Shown here piece by piece: positions 35,026 to 43,450 of a stretch of DNA of 64,000 nucleotides; positions within the stretch are counted from its first letter, which is position 1, and every line of letters begins with the position of its first letter. The stretch covers positions 124,001 to 188,000 of the forward strand of contig JAFKFV010000015.1 in assembly GCA_017307955.1 (NCBI GenBank), written 5' to 3'. The DNA is from Allobosea sp. GTDB taxonomy: Bacteria > Pseudomonadota > Alphaproteobacteria > Rhizobiales > Kaistiaceae. The notes under the pieces are model-generated. The model made no database searches and was not told the DNA's origin. It saw only the letters and a list, made by a program, of their open reading frames with translations. A program made the translations under genes and the position numbers.

Positions 35026-37839
35026 TCACACGGCGAGAACCTTCATCACCTCGTCGCCGAGATGATTGATGACCTTGACCGCGACCCGCCCGCCTGCCGG
35101 ACGCGGGAAGGGGCGGGAGCGCGTACGGCGCAGGCTCTCCCACGCTTCCTGGTCGATCTCGGCGCGCAGCGACGTCTTCAGCGCCTTGTAGGGATCGTTG
35201 GTGCCGGGGAAATAGGCGTGACGGACGCGGAAATTCTCATAGTCGTAGTCCGTGTCGATGAACCACACCGCGATGTCGTCGGCGCTGGAGCTCTCGATCT
35301 GGCCGCCCTTGTACATGTCGATGCCGGCGAGCTCGATCGAGATCATGCCGCCGCCCTCGTCATGCGGCTGGATATCCGGCTCGCCGAACACGGTGAAGAG
35401 ATTGCCGGCGCCGGTCGAGGCGAGGTCGGGCATATGCAGGTCGGGATTGATGCGCGCCTGCAGGACGGTGAGCGCGCCCATGCGGTCGAACTCGCTGGCA
35501 TGGGCATCGAAATTGAAGGCGGCAACGATCAGGAGATCAAAGCCGGCCTCCATCGCCTCGCGTGCCGCGGCTGTCACGTCGGGCCGCGAGACCGTGCCAT
35601 ATTCCGGACCGACCAGAATGGCGGCGCGCCGCTCCGGGCTGTCGGCGAGCGTATCGCCCTCTCCTTCCGAGGCCTGACGAACGCGCCCTTCCGCGCAGAC
35701 GAAGCGGCCGGGCCATGGCTTGATCGCGGAGAAGACGAGACGATCGGCCTTGTGCGCCTGCTGCACACCGGACTTCTTCAGATTTTCGAGGATCATCTCG
35801 ACGAAATCGGCGCTCTCGACCGCCTCGCCCTTCTGCCTGCGGCCTTCGGCGGCCTCGAGCTCGTCGAAGAGACTGTCGTCATAATCGACGGCGGGCACGC
35901 GATGCGGCGACAGGCTCTCGACTGTAAACGGCCCGGCGACGCGCACGCGGGCATTGTCGACATAGGGCTGGTCATAGAGATATTCGGTCTCGGCCTTGGC
36001 GGCGATCGAGGCGTCGATCTCCTTCTGCCGGCCGATGCGCCCTTCCCACCATTTCGCATGCGCCTCAATCGCGGCCGCCGGCCAGTCCTTGCCGGCCTCG
36101 CGCGGGATTTCCCATTCCTGCCAGTCCTTGCCGAGCGCGGCGTTCAGAGTCTCGCGCAAGGGCTCGAGCACCTGCTGCCATTGCTCCCAGATCGTGTCGA
36201 TCTCGGCATTGTTGGCGATCGATTTCAGCGTGATATGCGGCACGCGCTTGTACACGAAGCCGTGGCGCAGCCTGCCATAGGTCGGCGTCGTCGCCGGAAG
36301 GGAGCGGGTGATCTCCGCCTCCTTCATTTGACCCTCACGGCTGTCGGCGAGGATATACCAAGGATAGCGTGCGCCCATCAGCCTTGCGCGGGCGAGCGCG
36401 AGCGCGACGCGGCTTGTATCCATCGTGATCCAGCGCCGCCCCCATTGCTCGGCGACGTAGGCGGTCGTGCCCGAACCGCAGGTTGGGTCGAGCACCAGAT
36501 CACCGGGATCGGTGGTCATCAGTATGCAGCGTTGGATGACTTTAGGCGATGTTTGGACAACGTAGGCTTTATCAGCCATAAAGCTCGCGCCAACATCGCC
36601 CCAATTAGCGCTCAAGGGATAGACTGGAAAGTCATCCAAATATCTAACATAGCCCAAGCGCGACGATGTATATCCTAAGCGGCGCGAGATTTTTAGCCGC
36701 CTCATTCCAGTCTCATTGGTCTTCCAGCGAACCGTCATAGATGGCCTAAATGTTTCGCCCTCTATATCGACTGGAAACCAGGAGGCCGCACCCTCGCCTT
36801 TGTCGCGACCCATAGATTGGCTAGTCAAATTGTCGAGAGAGTAAATGCGGTCGCGGGCCGTGTCGATATCACCAAAGCGCCCTAAAGGGGACCTATCGAA
36901 ATAATCTCTTTCAACTTGGTTATAATTAGTTCCACCAACCTCACCGGCGCGCTTTTCAGCTAGAGGTTGACGATATTTCAGCGAGGAAACATCTTTTGCA
37001 TACCATAGAACAAAATCAGATGTTGAGGACAAGAACGGGGATGTATCGCTACTAGTCTTCGCGAAGCTAATCTGACTCACGCAATTCTCATCCCCAAACA
37101 CTTCGTCCATCAGCGCCCGCACACGATGCACGTTCTCGTCGCCGATCTGCACGAAGATCGAGCCGCTCTCGGTGAGCAGGTCGCGCGCCACGGTGAGACG
37201 GTCGCGGAGATAGGTCAGGTAGGAGTGGATGCCGTCGCGCCAGGTGTCGCGAAACGCCTTCACCTGCTCCGGCTCGCGCGTCAGATGATCGGCTTTGCCG
37301 TCCTTCACGTCGCGGCTGGTCGTCGACCACTGGAAGTTCGAGTTGAACTTGATGCCATAGGGCGGGTCGATATAGATGCACTGCACCTTGCCCCGGAGAC
37401 CCTCGCGGGTGGCGAGACTTGCCATGGCCTTCAGGCTATCGCCGAGGATCATCCGGTTCGACCAGTGCTGGTCATGCGCGTAGAATTTGGTGCGCTGCTC
37501 CGGATCGAGCCCGTTGAAATCGGCGAAGAGATCGGGCGCCGCCTCGACTTCGCGCCGCCGCTCGCTGGCGCGCTTCAGATCCTCGATCAGCGCCTTCGGG
37601 TGGATCTTCTCCTGGATGTAAAGCGGCGGCGCCTCGACCACGAGGTCCGACCAGTCGAGCACATCCTTGCCGCGCCAGACCAATTGCGGATCGAGATCGG
37701 GATTGCGCCGCTCATAGGCAACGCGGATCGGCGCCTTGATCTCCGGCGGCACAAACGCCTCCAGCTCCGCCGTCGGCGCATTCCGCCGCGACGCCTCCGC
37801 ATGCACGATGGCATCGACCTTGAGCGGCGGCTTGGTCAT
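35026..37839 (-). CDS. Type III-like restriction-modification methyltransferase (Mod)
   Basis: A 937-residue amino-methyltransferase. Motif IV DPPYG is at residues 158-162 and motif I DPTCGSGT at 451-458, i.e. the beta-class order typical of type III Mod. Between them (residues ~250-438) lies the target-recognition domain, whose DNA (36525-37090) is about 45% GC by hand count against ~65% around it, a sign of domain exchange. The C-terminal ~450 residues exceed classical Mod proteins and include an all-alpha/beta domain (ILVGPEYGTVSRPDVTAAAREA). The start shares one base with the upstream stop (TGATG). It should modify N6-adenine or N4-cytosine in its target site. Confidence 0.87.
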   Translation of the reverse strand: MTKPPLKVDAIVHAEASRRNAPTAELEAFVPPEIKAPIRVAYERRNPDLDPQLVWRGKDVLDWSDLVVEAPPLYIQEKIHPKALIEDLKRASERRREVEAAPDLFADFNGLDPEQRTKFYAHDQHWSNRMILGDSLKAMASLATREGLRGKVQCIYIDPPYGIKFNSNFQWSTTSRDVKDGKADHLTREPEQVKAFRDTWRDGIHSYLTYLRDRLTVARDLLTESGSIFVQIGDENVHRVRALMDEVFGDENCVSQISFAKTSSDTSPFLSSTSDFVLWYAKDVSSLKYRQPLAEKRAGEVGGTNYNQVERDYFDRSPLGRFGDIDTARDRIYSLDNLTSQSMGRDKGEGAASWFPVDIEGETFRPSMTVRWKTNETGMRRLKISRRLGYTSSRLGYVRYLDDFPVYPLSANWGDVGASFMADKAYVVQTSPKVIQRCILMTTDPGDLVLDPTCGSGTTAYVAEQWGRRWITMDTSRVALALARARLMGARYPWYILADSREGQMKEAEITRSLPATTPTYGRLRHGFVYKRVPHITLKSIANNAEIDTIWEQWQQVLEPLRETLNAALGKDWQEWEIPREAGKDWPAAAIEAHAKWWEGRIGRQKEIDASIAAKAETEYLYDQPYVDNARVRVAGPFTVESLSPHRVPAVDYDDSLFDELEAAEGRRQKGEAVESADFVEMILENLKKSGVQQAHKADRLVFSAIKPWPGRFVCAEGRVRQASEGEGDTLADSPERRAAILVGPEYGTVSRPDVTAAAREAMEAGFDLLIVAAFNFDAHASEFDRMGALTVLQARINPDLHMPDLASTGAGNLFTVFGEPDIQPHDEGGGMISIELAGIDMYKGGQIESSSADDIAVWFIDTDYDYENFRVRHAYFPGTNDPYKALKTSLRAEIDQEAWESLRRTRSRPFPRPAGGRVAVKVINHLGDEVMKVLAV
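36525..37090. other. Low-GC segment = target-recognition domain of Mod
   Basis: Six 60-base lines counted inside the segment give 162 G+C of 360 (45%), with A/T-rich runs absent from the flanks. It coincides with the part of Mod between motifs IV and I that reads the DNA sequence. Confidence 0.7.
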
Positions 37840-38780
37840 CAGGAACGGTCCATGGGAACGAGAATGTGCTTGATGCGGTAGAGGCGGAGGAGGTCGGCTA
37901 TATAGGGCGACGGCGGCTCTTCAGTCACAAGGACCGCTTCCACCACCGGTTTGCCGAATTCTCGGGGCACTCCGCGCTCGTCTGGAACCCCTCTGGCATC
38001 CATGGCCGTCTGAACGGCCCGGTATTTGATGCACTGGTAGACACCACGGAGATGGTCCGCCTCATTCGAGTCGTGTGACTTGACCTCGACCACGACGGTC
38101 TTGTTGCGACAATAGAAGACGACATCGACCCGATCGGCAGACGCAAGATCGACTTCTGTTGCCGCGCGAGCTCCCGAGTAGGAGGGATGGAGTTCTCCCG
38201 GATTGGCCTCGACCCACAGGCGGAGCGCTTTGTGATTGGGACCTTCACCATGCCGGCCGTACTGGATGCCATCCTTCTCGGTCCCGCGGGTCGACTCCCT
38301 CTCGATCTCCAGTGGATCGCCCAGCCCGAGAGGTTCGTCAAATGCCCGCTGGAACAAATCCGCCCAGTCGCCCAGCTTGTAGGCATAGACATCCTCGACC
38401 GCCCTCTCGAAGGCACGGCGCCATTCATTTGGGTAGAGCTTAGGCGCGTTCTCGGCTTTGAGCCTCGTCAGTCCATACCGGCGGGCGTAGTGCTCTCCAG
38501 CGCCGCGGCTCGGCAAGCCATTTTTGCTTGAGACCATCAGGACATTGATGAGCGGGGCCGCACGATCTTCCTCCGCTAACCGATCCATCAGACTGCCAAC
38601 GGCCCAACCCATGCGTGTAGGGAAGATTGTCGCGAAATTCTCGTCCCTCTCGAGGCGCTCCTTTGCCTGTACATAGTACGTCTTCGACTGGAGCAGTGCC
38701 TCCTGAACGAGCCACCGCATGAGCGGCTTGTGCGCATAGGTCCACAGATTTTCGTTTGTCGCGCTGAGCTTGCCGGACAT
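37839..38780 (-). CDS. PD-(D/E)XK-like protein between Res and Mod
   Basis: A 313-residue protein beginning MSGKLSATNENLWTYAHKP. The helical N-terminal half is followed by ADRVDVVFYCRNKTVVVEVKSHDSNEADHL, a PD-(D/E)XK-type active-site pattern (Asp ... Glu-x-Lys), and a helix YQCIKYRAVQTAMDARG. The stop overlaps the Mod start by one base (TGATG) and the start is 43 bp after the Res stop, so it is part of the R-M unit. It may be an extra nuclease or a structural endonuclease-fold subunit. I do not recognise a named family. Confidence 0.72.
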   Translation of the reverse strand: MSGKLSATNENLWTYAHKPLMRWLVQEALLQSKTYYVQAKERLERDENFATIFPTRMGWAVGSLMDRLAEEDRAAPLINVLMVSSKNGLPSRGAGEHYARRYGLTRLKAENAPKLYPNEWRRAFERAVEDVYAYKLGDWADLFQRAFDEPLGLGDPLEIERESTRGTEKDGIQYGRHGEGPNHKALRLWVEANPGELHPSYSGARAATEVDLASADRVDVVFYCRNKTVVVEVKSHDSNEADHLRGVYQCIKYRAVQTAMDARGVPDERGVPREFGKPVVEAVLVTEEPPSPYIADLLRLYRIKHILVPMDRS

Positions 38781-38823
38781 GTCCCCTCCCCCGATCTCGC
38801 CGCAACCAATGGCCCGGCCCTCG

Positions 38824-41800
38824 CTACGCCGCTGCCGCGGCCGCCACCTCATCCAGCCAGGTCTCGACCTTCGCCGCGAACTCGGTCCGGATCGTCCAGA
38901 CATCGGTGAACTCGGCGAAGTTCCAGCGGCCCAGAAAGCCGAGATTGTTGACGCCGGGCACCCACAGCGTGCGCATGGTCTCGGCCTTGTCCTTGTCGTC
39001 CTCGTCGCGCGCGCCCTTGATCTCGACGACCAGATTGAGCGGATCGTCGGCGCCGCTTCCGTCGTCGATCCGGAGGATGAAATCCGGGCGATAGCGCCGC
39101 GCCTCGCCCCCGGCGGAATAGGGCACCTCGAAGCCGAGATTGTGATTCTTGACCCAGGCGACGACGCGCGGATGTCGATCGGCGACGCGGCAGAACTCCG
39201 CCTCCCAGTCGCTGTCGATGACGGCATAGTTGATGTGGCAGCGCGGGCCGGTCTCGTAGCGATCCTTCGACGTCATGAAGCGGACATGCCGCGTGCTGCC
39301 CTCGCGATTATAGGGATCGAGCAGCGCCAGGACGCGGCCGCCGCCCTCCTGGCCGCGCGTGATCGCCGCCATGATCCGGTCGGCGACGCGGTCGGCGATG
39401 CCGTAATAGAGCAGCTGCGCCGGCTGCGTGCCGCCCGAGCAGACGAGATGCTCGGCCATCCAGCGCCGCACGATCGGCTTCAACTGCATGATCAGCCCGG
39501 CCTTCGGCTGCTGGTTGGCATCGGTCAGCCGGCGCTTCACGATCCAGTCGGCGAGGCGGAACTGGATCGTCGAGAGCCGCGTGTCGGCGAGGTGATCGAG
39601 CGTCAGGTCGGCCTGTTCGCCGATGATGCCGGCATTGACCGTCTCCGTCGCGCCGACCAACTCGGGCGTCAGCTCCAGGGTGGAATCGGCGCTGAAATCG
39701 GCTGAGAGCTTTTCCTGCGGCAGTTCGGTCCGGTAGCCCTCGACGCGCGGAAAGCGGATCTCGCTCATGTCGCGATCGGGACTGACGGCGAAGACGCGCT
39801 CCATGTCGTCGGGCGGGCTCGGTTTCGAAATCACTGGTTGCGCCGTGAAGTCGAACGGAATTCCGAGCACGTCGGCATATTCGACCTTGAACAGCCCATC
39901 CGCCTGCAGCTGGTAGGACTGGCGGCGCAGCGCGCGGCCGATCACCTGCTCGCAGAGCAGCTGCGTGCCGAAGGCGCGGACGCCCAGCACATGCGTCACC
40001 GTATTGGCGTCCCAGCCTTCAGTGAGCATGGAGACGGAGACGACGCAGCGAATGCCCTCTCCGAGCGCACCCTTGCGCCCGACGGTGTTCATGACCTCGC
40101 GCAGGATCGACGCATCGTCGATCGCCTCGGCCGCGGCGCGATCACCGGTGCGCTGGATCAACTCGTCCTTGAATCGCTCGATCTCGACCCGCGCCGCCTC
40201 GCGGAACTCGGCGCTGACCGCCTCGCCGCTCTCCAGCTGCTGACTATCGATGAGCAGCGTGCGCATGCGCGGCAAGGCCGCTCCGTCGGGATCGAAATTG
40301 CGGAAGAGCTCACACTTGCCGGCAACGAGCGATCGGCTGCCGTCGGGGGTCTCGATTTCGTAGCCGGCTATGTAGTCATGCACCAGCTTCGAGGTGGCGG
40401 TGTTGTTGCACACCACGATGAAGACCGGATCGACGCCGACACGCGCCTCGCGCCATAGAGCATGGGTCTTCGCATAGTGGCCGTAAAGGGCATCGATGGC
40501 GGAGAGAAGCGCGTTCGGCAGCTTCTGCGGATCGTAGCCCTTCGCGCTCGCGCGTCCCTTCTTCGGAAGCGCGCCGCCGACATGATCCCAGAGATTGCGG
40601 AACATCGGCGTATCGCCGCCCGGCACATTGTCCATCACGGGGACGCGCGGCAGCTTGACGATGCCGCATTCGATCGCGTCCATCAGGCTGAAATCGCTCA
40701 TCACCCAGCCGAACAGCGATCCCTCGCGATAGCCGGATCCGCGCAGGAAGAACGGCGTCGCCGACAGATCATAGACCATCTGGATGCCGAGCTCGCGCTT
40801 CACTGCTTCCAGACCGGAGATCCAGAGTCGTGCGGCGGCGTTGGCCTCCTTCGCCTCGGCGAGCGCATCGCCCTTGAGGGCCGCCTCCTCTTCGGGCGTC
40901 AGCGGCCTCTCGCGATAGCAGTGATGCGCCTCGTCGTTCAACACGACGATGTTCTTCAGGCCCATCAATGCGCCGGCCACGCGGCGGATCATCGCGCCGT
41001 CGCTCTCCTCGCGCGGCTTCGTCTTCAGCGCCGCCTGCTGGACCTTGTTGAGCGGGATCTCGTCCTTTTTCTTGAAGGCGTGGTAGTTGGTGATGACGAT
41101 CTTGGCGCGACCGAGATCGGTGAGCATGTCCTCGGGCACGAGCTGGCGCGTGCTGTAATAGCTTTCGGGATCGTTCGGCTGGAGGACGCGCAGCCGGTCC
41201 TTGATGGTGATGCCCGGCGACACGACGAGAAAGCCGCGTGAGAAGCGCCTGGCGTTCGGATGGCGCACCGCATTGACCGTCTGCCAGGCGATCAGCATCG
41301 CCATCACTGTCGTCTTGCCGGCACCGGTGGCGAGCTTCAGCGCCATGCGCATGAGATCGGGATTGGAGGCCGCATTGGCCGCCTCGAGATGGGTCCAGAA
41401 GCGGCGGCCCTGTGACGACGACTTTGGTGCGACCTCAGTCAACCAGATCACCGTCTCGACTGCCTCTATCTGGCAGAAGAACGGCTTCTGATTGCTGAAC
41501 TCGAAGCTGCGCCAGTGCTCGAGCAGCCGAGCCGTGGTCGGTGTCACCTGCCACTGGCTCTCGGGCAGTCTCCGCCAGCTCTCGACGGCAGAACGGATGC
41601 CGTTGATCACCTCGGTGGGGTTGTATTCCTGTCCCCCTTCATCGGCGAGCAGGTCAGGCTGGACCGAGCGGCCGCGGACCTTTCGCGCCTTCGGGATCGG
41701 CGAGACGAGTGCACTGGCACGCCGGCGCGGCACGATGACATTCGTCGGCTGACCGCTGCCGTCCAGCTCCCAGTGCCGCTTCGGCTCTTCATAGGGCGAG

Positions 41801-41835
41801 TTGAGGATCGGCGATTGGAAAAACGCATCACTCAT
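38824..41835 (-). CDS. Type III-like restriction helicase-nuclease (Res)
   Basis: A 1003-residue protein. Motif I is KLATGAGKTTVMAML (~residue 172), motif II VLNDEAHHCYRE (~300), motif III DLSATPFF, motif VI EQVIGRALRRQ. The C-terminal nuclease has RPDFILRIDDGSG and LVVEIKGARDE (residues ~915-940), the PD-(D/E)XK pair of type III Res. It cuts DNA at sites unmodified by Mod, using ATP. The start MSDAFFQSPILNSPYEEPKRHW at 41835 fits family N-termini; the frame stays open a further 110 codons upstream but that part is not family-like. Confidence 0.87.
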   Translation of the reverse strand: MSDAFFQSPILNSPYEEPKRHWELDGSGQPTNVIVPRRRASALVSPIPKARKVRGRSVQPDLLADEGGQEYNPTEVINGIRSAVESWRRLPESQWQVTPTTARLLEHWRSFEFSNQKPFFCQIEAVETVIWLTEVAPKSSSQGRRFWTHLEAANAASNPDLMRMALKLATGAGKTTVMAMLIAWQTVNAVRHPNARRFSRGFLVVSPGITIKDRLRVLQPNDPESYYSTRQLVPEDMLTDLGRAKIVITNYHAFKKKDEIPLNKVQQAALKTKPREESDGAMIRRVAGALMGLKNIVVLNDEAHHCYRERPLTPEEEAALKGDALAEAKEANAAARLWISGLEAVKRELGIQMVYDLSATPFFLRGSGYREGSLFGWVMSDFSLMDAIECGIVKLPRVPVMDNVPGGDTPMFRNLWDHVGGALPKKGRASAKGYDPQKLPNALLSAIDALYGHYAKTHALWREARVGVDPVFIVVCNNTATSKLVHDYIAGYEIETPDGSRSLVAGKCELFRNFDPDGAALPRMRTLLIDSQQLESGEAVSAEFREAARVEIERFKDELIQRTGDRAAAEAIDDASILREVMNTVGRKGALGEGIRCVVSVSMLTEGWDANTVTHVLGVRAFGTQLLCEQVIGRALRRQSYQLQADGLFKVEYADVLGIPFDFTAQPVISKPSPPDDMERVFAVSPDRDMSEIRFPRVEGYRTELPQEKLSADFSADSTLELTPELVGATETVNAGIIGEQADLTLDHLADTRLSTIQFRLADWIVKRRLTDANQQPKAGLIMQLKPIVRRWMAEHLVCSGGTQPAQLLYYGIADRVADRIMAAITRGQEGGGRVLALLDPYNREGSTRHVRFMTSKDRYETGPRCHINYAVIDSDWEAEFCRVADRHPRVVAWVKNHNLGFEVPYSAGGEARRYRPDFILRIDDGSGADDPLNLVVEIKGARDEDDKDKAETMRTLWVPGVNNLGFLGRWNFAEFTDVWTIRTEFAAKVETWLDEVAAAAAA

Positions 41836-42097
41836 CCGACTCGCCCCTATGCCCCCGAATGGCGTAGAGCTTCGCACGCCACACCCCTGGGTGGTCAAGA
41901 AGGACCACCGATCTCCGAATATGGCCGCGAGATTGCCGGTATGACCAGACGGTGCAACGACATGATCGACATGGATCACGTTGCGGTATTTGCCTGCCAC
42001 ACAGAGATTGCGGGATGCATCGACGGTGACGCCCACCAGCTGGCGAATACGATTAGGCTCGCCATTACTCAGCAAACGTCCCAGATTCGGTATCTGA
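41836..42097. other. Gap between mcrC and res
   Basis: 262 bp. The minus-strand frame of res has no stop across this gap, but the translation does not resemble a Res N-terminus. It is the likely place for a separate promoter for the Res/Mod genes. No clear promoter was identified. Confidence 0.35.
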
Positions 42098-43450
42098 CTA
42101 CCAAGCTGACAGCGCGTGGACCGCTTCGATCCGCTCATCGGCAACTGGCGTATCCCCGTCAGCATCCGAGCGCAAAATCCTGAATAGTCGCGCTATGCGA
42201 TCCCTTTCGTCCGCAATGTCGAGGCTCGCGGTCTCGAGAACCGTCTCCCGGTCCGTGATCCGGAACCGGGCCTGCACGCCCTCCTGGGCGCCGAGCCCCT
42301 CATGGTGCGGATAGAGCAGCGTCAGCCGGGGCGCCTTGTAGAGGTGGGCATAGGCCATCATCTGGTAGACGTCGCTCTGGGACACGCCCTGTTTCGGGTC
42401 ATCGATCCGAGCAGAGATCCGCTTCCACTTGGTGTCGATGACATGGACGATCTCACCAGCGTGCCAGACCAGGATATCCGGCTTGGTCTGGAACACGGAA
42501 CGCCCGTCATCAAGATCGGTCAAGCAGGACAACCGCCCGCCCTGCAGCGCGACGCGGAACTCCGTTCCGGTCAGAGCGCGCGCGACCAGCCTTCCGATGT
42601 ACTCTTCGAACAGCGCATTCATTTCGAAGAGGAGCGCGGTTCCCTGCCCAGCCCCGCTGCTGGTCGTCTGATAGCGGCTGCGCAGGAAGAGCGCGGCCAG
42701 CCCGAACAGGTCCTGCCATGGCCGGTTGGTCCGGTCGATGACGACCGCGCCCCAGTCCAGCGCCGGTACCGGAACCGTCGCGATATCGGCATAGACGAAT
42801 GCCAGCTCGCGCAGGCGCTGCTGGTTGGCCGGATTCCGCGACATCCGGGATAGACGCGCGATGGCTGCCTTCATGATGCGATTGAGGGCAATGTCTCTCG
42901 ACAACTCATCGAAGCGACAGGCAAGCCGCCCGGGATTCGCAGCATGGCGCGTGAACTGCCGCGGAACATCGAGAGCGCCGCGAAGCCTCGGCAGATCGTC
43001 CTCGTGGCCGATGTAGCGACGCGGTAGACCTCGGCGCACCGCCTCCGTCAGCTTGTCGCAGAAGATCCGGATCAGGATCTCCAGCAGCGTGTCCCGCTGC
43101 CAGTCGAGATCGGTCAATCGCCCCGTTTCGATCTTCAGATCGAGCGCCACCGCAAGCATGTGCACGAGACGCTTGCGGACCTCCCGCCTCTCTTCGCTGG
43201 AGCCCTCCTTCTGGCCGACCTCGATCTTCGGCAGTATCTCGAGACTGCACCCCTCGACGGCGAGGACGCCGACCACGCCCCGGGCCTTCAGTCCGTCGCG
43301 GTGATCCTCCAGCACCCCGCTGCCGCCGCGACCGGAGAATTGAGAAGCCTTCGCCAGCGCCGCGATCTGCCCGGCAAGGTGTGGCGGGATGCAGCCCTCG
43401 CCATCGCCGTGGGGCAGCGTCTTCCACTCGCTGAGGGTGTAGGCCCTCAT
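42098..43450 (-). CDS. mcrC: McrC-family nuclease subunit
   Basis: A 450-residue partner of McrB. The N-terminal half is the McrC beta-rich/helical region (GVVGVLAVEGCSLEILPKIEVG), and the C-terminal PD-(D/E)XK active site is in FQTKPDILVWHAGEIVHVIDTKWK (Asp ... Asp-x-Lys). McrC stimulates McrB GTPase and cuts modified DNA. ATG 43450 shares a base with the mcrB stop (TGATG), making the pair translationally coupled; a TTG one codon earlier is unlikely. The modified base recognised is not predictable. Confidence 0.88.
   Translation of the reverse strand: MRAYTLSEWKTLPHGDGEGCIPPHLAGQIAALAKASQFSGRGGSGVLEDHRDGLKARGVVGVLAVEGCSLEILPKIEVGQKEGSSEERREVRKRLVHMLAVALDLKIETGRLTDLDWQRDTLLEILIRIFCDKLTEAVRRGLPRRYIGHEDDLPRLRGALDVPRQFTRHAANPGRLACRFDELSRDIALNRIMKAAIARLSRMSRNPANQQRLRELAFVYADIATVPVPALDWGAVVIDRTNRPWQDLFGLAALFLRSRYQTTSSGAGQGTALLFEMNALFEEYIGRLVARALTGTEFRVALQGGRLSCLTDLDDGRSVFQTKPDILVWHAGEIVHVIDTKWKRISARIDDPKQGVSQSDVYQMMAYAHLYKAPRLTLLYPHHEGLGAQEGVQARFRITDRETVLETASLDIADERDRIARLFRILRSDADGDTPVADERIEAVHALSAW

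Noticed and set aside
34768..36678. A 636-codon plus-strand frame
   Set aside because: It is antisense to the helicase fusion and Mod, rich in Arg, Asp and Ala with no domain; a GC-driven shadow.
35026..41835. BREX or type I R-M system
   Set aside because: The methyltransferase has beta-class motif order with a type III-like Res; there is no BrxC, PglZ or HsdS.
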